The notes under the pieces were generated by a model. It was not told the origin of the DNA, did not search any database, and saw only the letters and a list, made by a program, of their open reading frames with translations. A DNA stretch of 64,000 nucleotides from Austropuccinia psidii (Eukaryota > Basidiomycota > Pucciniomycetes > Pucciniales > Sphaerophragmiaceae). The position numbers and the translations under genes were made by a program. The stretch's first letter is position 1; every line of letters begins with the position of its first letter. This document shows, piece after piece, positions 36,273 to 47,876 of the stretch. Location: assembly GCA_023105745.1 (NCBI GenBank), contig JALGQZ010000004.1, forward strand, positions 60,443,112 to 60,507,111, in the 5' to 3' direction.

Positions 36273-37080
36273 GTACCCCCCACCTTGAAATGGTGAGCTC
36301 CTGAGAACCAATACAATTTGAAGCCTGTTGAGGCTATTGGAAAGATTTTGAGAGAGTGATTAAAGAGGACTGATTAAGTTAAAGAATTTGAAAACTGATA
36401 TTAAAAATTTTAACATTTGACGCAGGACTTGCTTGATCTTCTTTTGACATTGGCTTCATGATTTGAGTTGAATTTTAAAATGAATGAAAAATTTTGATGT
36501 GATAATTGACATGATAAAATAAAATTCAAAATGAAAATAAAATGAAAATAAAGAATGAAAATTAAAATAGAAGAAAAAGAAAAAGAGAAAAGAAAATGAA
36601 TTTAATCTTGAGGAGGTTCCAATCTTCATCACGGAGGTTAATAACTGATTTTGAAATTGGCCAAGGACCTGGAGAGAGAAATTTGATGCCAGGTGCTCAC
36701 AAAGTGGCCAAGGTGATGTTTTTACAAGATTGTAGACCCCTCAGGGAAGTGCACACCAGGAGAGGAACTTACTTTCAGTAGTTACCACTCCCGCCAGTGC
36801 CATAAAAATAAAAACAAAATGCTGAAGGAATGACTTTGAATTTGGAATCTTGGAAATGAATTGAAAAGTGAATGGCCCATTGTCCCAAGTGCAATGGCCA
36901 TAAGATTTGAAAATGAATGTTGAAAAGCCCGGCCAAAGATCTTGTCCAAAATTTGCAAAGTGCTCACAGAGTGGCCAAGGTGATGCTTACAACAAAAAGA
37001 GTAGAATACCCCTAAAGGTGCATACCAGGAGTGGGACTTACTTTTGGTAATTCCTCTCCCCACCAAGCACCATAAATGAA
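36273..37080 (-). other. 3' UTR and polypurine tract of copy H
   Basis: The purine run AAGGTGGGGGGTAC (36273-36286) abuts the LTR. The UTR holds two imperfect direct repeats of about 110 bp (36960-37071 and 36693-36801), each with AGTAAGT and CACCTTGGCCACT. The same pair is present in copy I. Confidence 0.75.
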
Positions 37081-39560
37081 TCAAGCTTTTGAAGAATTGG
37101 GACCCGGCTTGTCAGGATATAAAGAATGAAAATCTTTGACAAGTTCAGGACAATTCTTGAGGTTTTTGGCTGGTTCCCAAGTGGATCTTTCTGGGTCTTG
37201 ACTGAAACCTTTCCATTCCACCAGATACCATAATTTTATTCTCTTGAGCTTTGAGTCCGGTATTTGAGAGACTTCCCATTCCTCTTCTTCTTCAATGATA
37301 ATTGGAGGAGGAGGCTCTTGATTCTGATTTGGGATTGTTGATGTCTTGACTGGTTCCAAAAGTGAGATATGGAAGACTGGGTGGATGGATTTCCATTGAG
37401 ATGGAAGCTTGAGGTGGTAAGCATGAGAACTGACTTTCTTCAAGATTGGAAAAGGACCCAACCATCTTTTGGATAGTTTTTTGGTGGGTCTGGTTGATTT
37501 GATGTTCTTGGAAGAAAGCCATACCATGTCACCAGGATTGAAAACAGGTGGACTTGCTCTACCTTTATCTGCATACCTCTTAAACCGGTTTATGGCGATT
37601 TCAAGTTCTCTCTTGACATCTTGCTGTACTGATTGGATTTTTGTTGATAACTTTCCAGCAGGAGTATCTTGAGTGATGTGAACTGAATCAAATTGTGGAT
37701 CTCTTCCATAAACAGTGAAAAACGGTGATTGTTTGGTTGAAGAGTGATCAGAATTATTGTAGGCAAATTCAGCCAGAGGGAGCCAGGTGTTCCAGCATCT
37801 TGATGATAACTGACATACATCCGAAGATACTGTTCTAGTATCTGATTTACCCTCTCTGTCTGTCCATCAGTTTCTGGATGATAAGCAGTTGACAAGTCTC
37901 TTGAAATCTTGAGCTGCTGACAAAGGTTGGTCCAAAAGGAAGAAACAAAAAGAGAACCTTGATCACTAACAATGCTTGAAGGAAGGCCATGCTTTGAGAA
38001 AATATTCTTGATAAATAAATGGGCCAAATCTAATGAAGTGATTGAAGCTATTGTTGGAATAAAAACCGCCATTTTTGAGAATCTGTCCACTATGACAAGG
38101 ATTGAGTCAAAGGAATTGGACAGTGGCAATTGAGTGATGAAATCCATTGAAAGACAAATCCAAGGACCACTTGGAATTGGAAGAGGCTTGAGGAGTCCAA
38201 ACTTCTTGTGATGAATATTTTTGTTTCTTGAACACTGTTGACAGGATGAGACATAATCCTTGATGAATTGAGTCATGCCGGACCAGTGGAAATCCCGCTT
38301 GACAAGTTTGAGAGTGTTCTCTTGGCCAGGGTGTCCAGCTAGAGGAGAGTCATGCCGCTTTTGAAGTATATTGAGTTGAATTGTGGGATCATTTGGGACC
38401 ACCACCCGATCTTTGAAAAGGAGAAGTTTGGAAGAGGAATCAAGAGAATAATCTGTGACAGATTTACCTTTACCCAAATCTTCAAGAACACTTCTATATT
38501 GAGGGTCTTGCCACACTGCCTTCTGAATTGAGTCAATCAAATTTGAAAATGAATCCACCTTGACTGCAAAAAATTTTGAGGCTTGAATTTCATCTTGCTT
38601 GATTATCTTCTGATAGTTCATTGGATTCTTGCTGATGAAATCCTCCCCCCTCTCTGGGTAAATGTCGTCCCGGCGTGACAAGGCATCTGGAAGGGTGGCC
38701 AAGCGGCCAGGGCGGTAAGTGATTGAGAAATGAAATTCAGATAGAAATTCAGCCCAGCGGGCTTGACGGCGAGTGAGAATCTTGGAAGACATAAAATATT
38801 GAAGGGATGAATGATCGGTGAGAACTTCAAAAGGGGAAGAAATGGAAAGAAGAAAAGCTCTCCAGCGCTTGAGAGCCCAGATTATGCCAAGGAGTTCCTT
38901 GTCATGAATCTCATAATTAAGCTCAGCTGGGAGAAGCTTGCGGCTATCAAATGCAATGGGATGTTTTCCTGAGTCAGAGACCTGACCCAGTACAGCACCC
39001 AAGGCATAATCTGATGCATCGGTCTCTACAATGGTGGGTAGAGAAGGATTGAAGTGAGAAAGGATTGGAGAAGTGGTGAATGCCTCTTTGAGTTGATGAA
39101 ACTGTCTAAGAGCTTCCTCATTGAGGGGAAAACGGGAATCTTTCTTGAGGAAACTTGTGAGTGAACTAATATTCTTTGAATAATTCTTGATAAAACAGCG
39201 GTAAAAATTGGCAAAGCCAAGGAATGATTGAAGAGCCTTGAGGTTTCTTGGAGGCGGCCAATTGAGAATTTGCTGGACTTTTGCTTGGTCCATCTTGAGG
39301 CCTTCAGAAGAAACAACATAACCTAAGTACTCTACACTAGAAACATGGAATAGGCATTTGGACGCCTTAGCAAAGAGGTTATTGGCTCTGAGTCTGGAAA
39401 GAACAGTGGACACATGAGTGACATGTTCTTCCTCAGATTTGGAAAAGACCATAATGTCATCCAAATAAACCACAACATAAACGTCAAGAAGATCATAAAA
39501 AATGTCATTGACAAGATTTTGAAAAGAAGCAGGAGAATTGGTAAGCCCAAAAGGCATAAC
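37081..39560 (-). pseudogene. pol of copy H, C-terminal part (RT catalytic core to chromodomain)
   Basis: It continues from 49588 after copy I. It carries MPFGLTNSPASFQ, YLDD near 39470, RNase [14 protein letters not shown] near 39010, HHCC finger (HDSPLAGHPGQE...CQQC), integrase D, D, E at SMDFITQLP, SDQGSLF and TERVNQ, then a frameshift near 37799 (one base lost at QDDWNTW). Beyond it, GPF and a canonical chromodomain (YLVEWKGFS...WEPAKNL, YPDKPGP) read to the stop at 37081. The five bases 39556-39560 are the left copy of the ATAAC duplication. Confidence 0.92.
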
Positions 39561-41283
39561 TGTCACAACCACGTATTTTGACCCTCCTCCTTGATGGCGG
39601 CGGTAATCCAACCTGGAGCCAAGTTGGGGCCAATTGGCCATGTCATATCATTTATGGCCAATTGACCCCTTTTGGGTGTTCCATGGCTCTTACGCCATAA
39701 CCCATTCCATTGGCCACGTATGGCCACCATCATCTTTTATGGCCTCAGGCCATATCCTGCGTCATTGGCCCTCTTGGCCAATTCCCATCTCACCAACCCC
39801 CAGGCCTCCATCACTGTTTTTGGGCCTGGGGGGTCCTTTTGTCTTCTAGGGGCTTCCAGGCCCCATGGCCACCTTCATTGATTTCCTGGCCACCCCTTTC
39901 ATTATGGGGGTTTTGGCCTAAATGGCCTTTTTGGGCCATTTAGGCCCCCCATGGCTTCTACGGTCCGCGGGCCGTAATATGCGGTCCGCGGTCCGTAGGC
40001 AGATTAGGCCCCTTTTGGCCTAATCCAATGAGGCCAAAAGGGGGCAGCCACCTAGCCCCCAAGGCCAGGTGGGTCCCAAACCACAATTGGGCCCACCTGA
40101 ACCATTTTTGGCCACCAATCCCTTGGACCCAAATTGGACCAAAAACACCTTGGATCCATTTTTGGCCATAAATCCCGTAGGACCCATTTTTGGCCCTGGA
40201 CCACCATGGACCAACTTCACCGTCATGGCCTCTGGCAACCACCAGAGGCCACCAAATCATCTCAACAAGCATTTCCCTCAACTTAAGGGAAGATTGCTTC
40301 ATTCCTCCATGAACCTCGTACTCAAGGTTGCAGGAGTGGTGCATATATGGTGTTATATACCATTATGCACCATGTTTGCTCAGCAATTCAATGGTGACGT
40401 TTTCAGGACCCAAATCAACCTTCTTAACTCAAGGTACTAAGATCCAACGCCCATTCCGAAGGAGGACCTTTGGACTCATCAGTTTAGTAATCCATGGCGG
40501 CAATCAGAAGACCATTCAAGGACTCCAACCACCTGGCTCAGCAGGAGTTGGGTTGGCAATTTCATTCAGGGTTATTCTAAGGGCAATTCTCAAAGGTATT
40601 ACATCTTTTCAATCAGTTGTCAAGGTATCAAGTATTTCAATACTCCTTGGACAACCCAATTCATCCGTACAGGCCTTGTTCAATCAATCTGTATGGCCTT
40701 GGCCCAATTGGGCCATTTCTTATTCCACTGTGGGAATTCCATCACACAGTTCAAATTTCAAGATGGCCAGAACTGTATTTCCCAATTCAGACAATACAGT
40801 CATTGATCCACCTTCCAGGATCAATCTTTCAGTTTTTCACATATACCGGCCACCTTTCATCACCTGGGGACTTTTTCCCCAGTTAATTAATATACTGGAT
40901 TTATTTTTATCCTTATTTTCTTTTACCTTATTAAAGTTAATACTGATAATCTTAAGTCAGTCATTCAGCACCCTTTTCTTTTATTTCCTCGCCTGTCCAG
41001 TGGATATTGGTGGTCATATCCTTATACTAATTCCATTTCCTTTTCTGGCAGGTTGAAACAGTGAATTGAGGATTCACTTGGTTGGCTTCTTGGCTTTTGG
41101 CTTCTTTATTATCTTTGGCCATTGGCTTCATCTTTTCCTTATCTCATCTTTTGGCATACTTGTTTTCTCCCAGATTCTTTCTTAAAGAAATTAATTCTTA
41201 TTATTCTTTTATCTTTGGAGCCCTCCAAGTGAGTTCTTGATTCCTGAGTGCCAGGCCCTCTTCTTCCAAGAGCCCCTGTGACA
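39561..41283 (+). repeat. 5' LTR of copy I (1723 bp)
   Basis: TGTCACAACCACG...CCCCTGTGACA. U3 has about twenty TGGCC/GGCCA palindromic sites (39628-40260) and a GC-rich CGGTCCGCGG repeat near 39960. The hairpin CTGGGGA/TCCCCAG lies at 40864-40882 and overlaps AGTTAATTAATATA (40881-40894). CATATA at 40840 is a possible TATA box. The 242-codon ORF at 40328 is not supported. Confidence 0.95.
40864..40894 (+). promoter_or_regulatory. putative transcript start: hairpin plus self-primer motif
   Basis: A 7-bp stem (CTGGGGA with TCCCCAG, loop CTTTT) runs directly into AGTTAATTAATATA. That motif complements the bases after the LTR. In self-primed elements such as Tf1 this motif is the 5' end of the RNA. 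The hairpin is kept in B, G, H and I with changed loops. Confidence 0.5.
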
Positions 41284-41284
41284 T

Positions 41285-41298
41285 TATATTAATTAACT
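41285..41298 (+). promoter_or_regulatory. putative self-priming binding site of copy I
   Basis: TATATTAATTAACT, one base after the LTR, a perfect 14-base complement of 40881-40894. No TGG for tRNA priming follows the LTR. Confidence 0.6.
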
Positions 41299-42038
41299 CA
41301 TAATTCTTCTTCATTCATTCATTCTTTTATTCTTATATTTTAAATTCATTCATTCATTTCATCAAAATTATGATTCTTTAACGTTTTATGATCTTATGAT
41401 TCTTCGTCACCTCTCAATTTTCTCTCCTTCATTCTTCATTCTGAAAATTGAAAGCTGACCCAGTTTCTATTTGTTGTTATCTTTTCAATCTCATTCTCAA
41501 TCTTAATCAATCTATTTTTATCCATAATTCAGGCATTGTTATCTTTGGTTCTCAAGTTATTCATCAGGTTATTCAGACACGTTCTTCATATCAGGATTCA
41601 CTTTGACTTATTCCTCAAGAATTTTGATTTTTTGGAAGAATTCACTTGAAAATTGATTTGATTGACTAATTTGACATAATTGAAATTGACCTCAAGATAA
41701 TTGATTGCCCTGAAGATTTTATTGATTTTGCTGATTATTCACATCAAGATTTTTGACATAAATTGATTTTGACTCAAGAATTCATTTTGATTGATTGAAT
41801 TTTTCTGCAAGTTTTTGATTTGATTTGATTTTGATTGTTTGATTGATTGATTTATTGACTTCAAGATTCTCATTGATATTGATTTTTACTTCAAGACTCA
41901 TTTGATTTGATTGATTGACGTATTTGAAGAATTTTGATTCATTGATTATCCGATTTCCTCAAGATTTGATTGTTGAGTTCGTACTTCAAGAAAATTTTGA
42001 TCTTATTTCATTTATTTTGGTTGATTATTCCTGAAATC
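41299..42038 (+). other. low-complexity leader of copy I
   Basis: Rich in degenerate TTGATTTGATTGA and TCAAGA units. An in-frame ATG at 41970 exists, but the homologous gags all start at MPVQ or MPIE, so 42039 was chosen as the gag start. Confidence 0.7.
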
Positions 42039-43376
42039 ATGCCAGTTCAACATTCACCTCCAGCAAGACAGACCAGATCTCAGGCCAGAGCTCAAGCTGT
42101 TCTGACTCCAACTCCAAGGGCTCCTCTTGACGGTATCCCAGCAGTTTCTCAACTGAGGGCCAGATTGGACAGAGGACCCATTATGGAAGGAGCAGCACCA
42201 TCCAGGAAGGAAGGAAGAGGGCCAAGAAGATCAATGTCTTTATCAGGAGTGGTTGGCGGATTCCCAGGATTTTCAATAACCAGTCCAAAGGTTCAAGGTG
42301 AAGGTGGTGAAGAGGAGGAGGAGAATTCTGTGGAAGAGGAAGAGTCTAATGGCACTGAGGCTGCTCCTGCTCCTGTGGGAGCATCTGAGGGCACCAGAGG
42401 ACCAACTCTAGCCCAGTCTGATCAGCCTGCCTCTCATCAGTCTGAACCGTCTTTATTGGCCATTATGCAGCAAATGACTCAGATTATGGCCAATCTTCAA
42501 GCAGCTTCTTCTTCTGAATCATCAAGACCACCAGCCTTCAAGACTCCTTCTATGAAGGCTCCAGAATGCTTTGATGGGACTCAGCCTTTCAAAGTCAGAA
42601 GTTTTATTCAATCTTGTCAACTCATCTTTCATAATGATCCGGCAAACTTCTCTCAAGACAGAAAGAAGGTTCTTTATGCCACTTCATTCTTAGTTGGCAG
42701 GGCTGCAAAATGGATTGAGCCTTATCTTTCCAACCTCAATAATCAAGACTCAAATTATCTCCTCAATTCCTGGCCATTATTTGAATCCCAATTGTTCACT
42801 TTATTTGGTGACCCAAATGAAGTTAGAAAAGCAGAAGCTGAATTGGATGGCCTTAGGATGAAAGAAGGTGGGCATGTTGCTTTGTATATTGCCGATTTCA
42901 GGAGTTTGGTTTCAAGAATTGGGGATTGGGGTGAAAGGGCTCTTATTCATAATTTCAGGAAGGGCTTGGCCTCCAGGATTCTGGATCAATTGGCCTGCCA
43001 TCCTTCTAACATTGATTCTCTTCAATACTTAATGGACGTCAGCCTGGAACTTGATACCAGGTACCATGAGAGGCAGAAGGAAAAGAATCATCACCAAGAG
43101 AAGAAGCCTGAAGCCTCAAAGTCTCACTCTTCTTATCATCAAGTTTCTTCAAGTTCAAGACCAAAGAAGAAATTTCATTCTCAAAAGCGGGACAAGCCCC
43201 ATTCTTCATTGTTGAATAAGGACTTCAAGTTGAAAGGTTCTGAAAAAGAAAGAAGAATCAAGGAGGGCTTGTGTACTTATTGTGGTGGGAAGCATAGTCT
43301 TGAGTCCTGTGTCAAAAGGCCTCAAAACAAGCTTACCCAACCGTCAGGCAGTTTTCCCAGCCAGGGAAAAGCCTGA
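42039..43376 (+). CDS. gag of copy I (intact)
   Basis: 445 codons starting [16 protein letters not shown] basic, Pro-rich N-terminus and acidic linker ([12 protein letters not shown]) are followed by a retrotransposon capsid domain (about residues 165-350, with [15 protein letters not shown] and [15 protein letters not shown]). A Lys/Ser-rich tail ends in the zinc knuckle [13 protein letters not shown] (411-423), spaced CX2CX3HX4C instead of the usual CX2CX4HX4C. It forms the particle and binds the RNA genome. It ends SQGKA-TGA inside a frameshift signal that leads into pol. It is the only gag in the window with an open frame over its full length. Confidence 0.94.
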   Translation: MPVQHSPPARQTRSQARAQAVLTPTPRAPLDGIPAVSQLRARLDRGPIMEGAAPSRKEGRGPRRSMSLSGVVGGFPGFSITSPKVQGEGGEEEEENSVEEEESNGTEAAPAPVGASEGTRGPTLAQSDQPASHQSEPSLLAIMQQMTQIMANLQAASSSESSRPPAFKTPSMKAPECFDGTQPFKVRSFIQSCQLIFHNDPANFSQDRKKVLYATSFLVGRAAKWIEPYLSNLNNQDSNYLLNSWPLFESQLFTLFGDPNEVRKAEAELDGLRMKEGGHVALYIADFRSLVSRIGDWGERALIHNFRKGLASRILDQLACHPSNIDSLQYLMDVSLELDTRYHERQKEKNHHQEKKPEASKSHSSYHQVSSSSRPKKKFHSQKRDKPHSSLLNKDFKLKGSEKERRIKEGLCTYCGGKHSLESCVKRPQNKLTQPSGSFPSQGKA

Positions 43377-43408
43377 GTGAAGATCATGTTGTGTTCAATG
43401 GTCTTCAC
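43364..43408 (+). promoter_or_regulatory. -1 programmed frameshift signal, gag to pol
   Basis: In the gag frame the codons CAG GGA AAA GCC TGA contain the heptamer G GGA AAA (43364-43370), which fits X XXY YYZ. Six bases later, an 11-bp stem (GTGAAGATCAT with ATGGTCTTCAC, one G-U pair) closes a 10-base loop. A -1 slip reads GGG AAA AGC CTG, which is the open pol frame. It is the same in G and H. Confidence 0.8.
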
Positions 43409-46400
43409 CGTTTTCCTTCCAGAGCACAATTGTGCATTCTGAATACTGGTGTCAAAAATTCTCTTAAATTTTTTGTTTTCTCTTCTCTTTCTGATGTTTT
43501 TTACAGTATTCTCATTGATTCTGGTGCTACCAACTCATTTATTGCAAAGCAGTTTGTTCACAAGTACTCATTGACTACGTCAGAACTTCCAGAGGAGATT
43601 CCTCTTATCATTTTGGACTCCTCTGAGTCCCCTTCCTTATTTGTGACTCACCATACTAAATATATGGTTGAGCTCCCTTCCTTCCCAAGCTTTGAATGGG
43701 ACTTTTTAGTCATTGACACTCCCAAGGGAGAAGACCTCATATTGGGCTTTGACTTTCTTAATCATTTTAATCCTTCTATTGATTGGAGGCAAGGGCTGAT
43801 CACCTTTAATACTGATCAAAAGGACTATTCTGATCCTTCCAATTCCTTCCGTAATGACTCTTCTTCTGCCAAATCATGTGCAGCTCTGGTTGGTGATTCT
43901 AGAACACCATCAGTTCCATCTTCTGTCCATATTCCTTCCCTTAATTCCCATCTGTCATTACCATCATCTGGAGATGAAGTCTTCAAAGAGATTCAAGATG
44001 TTGGGGAAGATAATTCTGTATCTTCACTTCATCTCTTCTTTGGGAATATGGACCTTCCTCCTTCATCTTATCATGACTCCCTGGAGGAGTTGTGGGATGA
44101 AGAGGAAGAGCCAGAAGAAGTAGAAACCGTGATGAAGGTTGTTCCCTCTGTTTATCACCAATACTTGGATGTATTCTCCAAGGTGAAGGCAGAGAAACTT
44201 CCTCCTCACCGTGCCTGTAATCATCATATCGAACTGGAGGGGTCTCTACCTCCAGTTGGGGTGATCTACTCTTTATCCAAACAAGAGTCAGATACACTCA
44301 GGGCCTACATTTCAGAGAATGTAGAGAAAGGTTTCATCCGGCCAAGCTCCTCCTCAACAGGAGCACCTGTCCTCTTTGTTAAAAAGAAAGATGGTGGCCT
44401 CCGTTTGTGTGTTGATTACCGCAAACTCAATGCTGTCACTAGGAAGAACAAATATCCTGTTCCTCCTATGAACCAGCTTCTTAATGTCTTTAATGGTTCT
44501 TCTATCTTCTCCAAGATTGATTTGCGTGGTGCATATAACCTGCTCAGAATCAAGGAGGGTGATGAACATTTGACATGCTTCAGAACTAAATATGGCAGTT
44601 TTGAGTACTTGGTTATGCCATTTGGGCTCACCAATGCTCCTGCCTCTTTTCAGAATCTTGTCAATGATATATTCCAAGATCTTCTTGATGTTTTTGTTGT
44701 GGTTTATTTGGATGACATTATGGTCTTTTCCAAATCTGAGGAAGAACATGTCACTCATGTGTCCACTGTTCTTTCCAGACTCAGAGCCAATAACCTTTTT
44801 GCCAAGGCTTCTAAATGCCTTTTTCATGTTTCTAGTGTAGAATATCTTGGTTATGTTGTTTCTTCTGAAGGCCTCAAGATGGACCAAGCAAAAGTCCAGC
44901 AGATCCTTAATTGGCCTCCTCCAAGAAAACTCAAGGCTCTTCAATCCTTCCTTGGCTTTGCCAACTTCTACCGCCATTTCATCAAGAATTATTCAAAGAA
45001 AATCAGTTCACTCACCAGTTTCCTCAAGAAAGATTCCTGTTTCCCCCTCAATGAGGAAGCTCTTAGCCAGTTTCATCAACTCAAAGAGGCCTTCACTACC
45101 GCTCCAATCCTTTCCCACTTCAATCCGTCTCTACCCACCATTGTAGAGACCGTTGCATCCGATTATGCTTTGGGTGCTGTACTGAGTCAGGTCTCTGACT
45201 CAGGAAAACATCCCATTGCATTTGACAGCCGCAAGCTTATTCCAGCAGAACTCAACTATGAAATTCATGACAAGGAACTCCTTGGTATAGTCTGGGCTCT
45301 CAAGCGCTGAAGGGCTTTTCTTCTTTCTCTGTCCTCTCCTTTTGAAGTTCTCACCGATCACAGTTCCCTTCAATACTTCATGTCCTCAAAAGTACTCACT
45401 CGCCGTCAAGCCCGCTGGGCTGAATTCTTTTCTGAATTTCATTTTTCAATCACTTACCGCCCTGGCCGCCTAGCAACTCTTCCAGATGCCTTATCATGTC
45501 GGGACGACGTCTATCCGGAGAGGGGGGAGGATTTCATCAGCAAGAATCCAATGAATCTTCAACAACTCATTAAGCAAGATGAAGTTCAACCCTCAAAGTT
45601 TTTTGCAGTCAAGGTGGATTCTTTTTCAAATTTGATTGATTCAATTCAGAAGGAAGTATGGCAAGATCCTCAGTACAGAAGTATCCTTGAAGATTTGGGT
45701 AAAGGTAAATCTGTCCAAGATTATTCTCTTGATTCCTCTTCCAAACTTCTCCTTTTCAAAGATCGGGTGGTGGTCCCAAATGACCCCACAATTCAACTCA
45801 ATATACTTCAAAAGCGGCATGACTCTCCTCTAGCTGGACACCCTGGCCAAGAGAAGACTCTCAAACTTGTCAAGCGGGATTTCCACTGGTCCGGCATGAC
45901 TCAATTCATCAAGGATTATGTTTCATCCTGTCAACAGTGCTCAAGAAACAAGAATATTCACCATAAGAAGTTTGGATTCCTCAAACCTCTTCCAATCCCA
46001 AATGTTCCTTGGATTTGTCTCTCGATGGATTTCATCACTCAACTGCCACTGTCCAATTCCTTTGACTCAATCCTTGTCATAGTGGACAGATTCTCCAAAA
46101 TGGCGGCTTTTATTCCAACAATGGCTTCAATCACTTCACTGGATCTGGCCCATTTATTCATCAAGAATATTTTCTCAAAGCATGGCCTCCCATCAAGCAT
46201 TGTCAGTGATAGAGGTTCACTCTTTGTTTCTTCTTTTTGGACCAATCTTTGTCAGCAGCTCAAGATTTCAATAGACTTGTCAACTGCTTACCATCCAGAA
46301 ACTGATGGACAGACAGAGAGGGTAAATCAGATACTAGAACAGTATCTTCAGATGTATGTCGGTTATCATCAAGATGATTGGAACACCTGGCTCCCTCTGG

Positions 46401-47092
46401 CTGAATTTGCTTACAATAACTCTGACCACTCTTCAACCAAGCAATCACCATTTTTCACTGTTTATGGAAGAGATCCTCAATTTGATTCAGTTCACATCAC
46501 TCAAGATACTCCTGCTGGAACGTTATCAACAAAAATCCAATCAGTACAGCTGGATGTCAAGAGAGAACTTGAAGCTGCCATAAACCGGTTTAAGAGGTAT
46601 GCAGATAAAAGTAGAGCAAGTCCACCTGTTTTTAATCCTGGTGACATGGTATGGCTTTCTTCCAAGAATATCAAATCAACTAGACCCACCAAGAAACTGT
46701 CTGAAAAATGGTTGGGTCCCTTTCCAATCTTGAAGAAAGTCAGTACTCATGCTTACCACCTCAAGCTTCCACCTCAATGGAAATCCATCCACCCAGTCTT
46801 CCATATCTCACTCTTGGAACCAGTCAAGACATCAACAATCCCAAATTGGCATCAAGAGCCTCCTCCTCCAATCATTATTGAAGAAGAAGAGGAATGGGAA
46901 GTCTCTCAAGTACTGGATTCAAAGCTCAAGAGAAGAAAATTATGGTATCTGGTGGAATGGAAAGGTTTCAGTCAAGATTCAGAAAGATCCACATGGGAAC
47001 CAGCTGAAAACCTCAAGAATTGTCCTGAACTTGTCAAAGATTTTCATTCGTTATATCCTGACAAGCCAGGACCCAATTCTTCAATGGCTTGA
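43370..47092 (+). pseudogene. pol of copy I, one stop and an RNase H catalytic change
   Basis: 1241 codons from the shift point. Protease has [10 protein letters not shown] near residue 49. RT has [13 protein letters not shown] and YLDD near 445. RNase H reads [10 protein letters not shown] at 595 where H and J have ETDASDYALG, so the first catalytic Asp is Val. TGA at 45308-45310 replaces the Trp of ALKRWRAF. Integrase has an HHCC finger, then D, D, E at SMDFITQLP, SDRGSLF and TERVNQ. GPF lies near 46712 and a canonical chromodomain (YLVEWKGFS) at 46945-47060. Otherwise open. The chromodomain would target integration to modified histones in related chromoviruses. Confidence 0.93.
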
Positions 47093-47876
47093 ATTTTTAT
47101 GGTGCTTGTTGGGGAGAGGAATTACCAAAAGTAAGTCCCACTCCTGGTATGCACCTTTAGGGGTATTCTACTCTTCTTTGTTGTAAGCATCACCTTGGCC
47201 ACTCTGTGAGCACTTTTCAATTTGGACACAGACTTCTTGGCCCGGCTTTCAACACCCGAATTCCCAATTTATGGCCATTTACACTTGGGCAAATGGACCA
47301 TTCCTTTTTTATTCTCCTTCCCAAGACTTTATTCTTTCAACACATTCATTTATCAAGATCTTTCTTATTTATGGCACTGGCGGGAGTGGCAACTACTAAA
47401 AGTAAGTTCCTCTCCTGGTGTGCACTTCCCTGAGGGGTCTACAATCTGTCAAAACATCACCTTGGCCACTCTGTGAGAACCTGGCATCAAATTCTTTTAT
47501 CCAGGTCCTTGGTCACTTTCAAAATCAATTGTCGTAATCCGTGATGAAGATTGGATTCCTCCTCAAATTTCATTTTCTTTATTTTTCTGTTTCTCTCTTT
47601 ATATCTGTTTTCTTTTCTCTCTACTCTTTATATTCTTTTAAAATTTCTTTTCTTATAACTCTTTACGTCAAATCATGTCTTCAACTTTGTCAAAGCCAAA
47701 TGTCAAGAGAAGATCAAGTCAACCTCAATTCATATGCCAACAAGCTTATCAGTTCAATTCGTCTTTTCAAGATTCAATACCTCTGGAATCCTTACGTCAA
47801 ATCCGTCTCATTAGCCTCAACAGGCCTCTACCTTATCTTGGTGCTCAGGGGCTCACCATTCAAGGTAGGGGGGTAC
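47093..47876 (+). other. 3' UTR and polypurine tract of copy I
   Basis: Two imperfect direct repeats (47100-47213 and 47373-47480) share AAAAGTAAGT, CTCCTGGT, TGCAC and CACCTTGGCCACTCTGTGAG. A pyrimidine-rich stretch follows (47560-47660). The tract CAAGGTAGGGGGGTAC ends at 47876 against the LTR. Confidence 0.75.
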
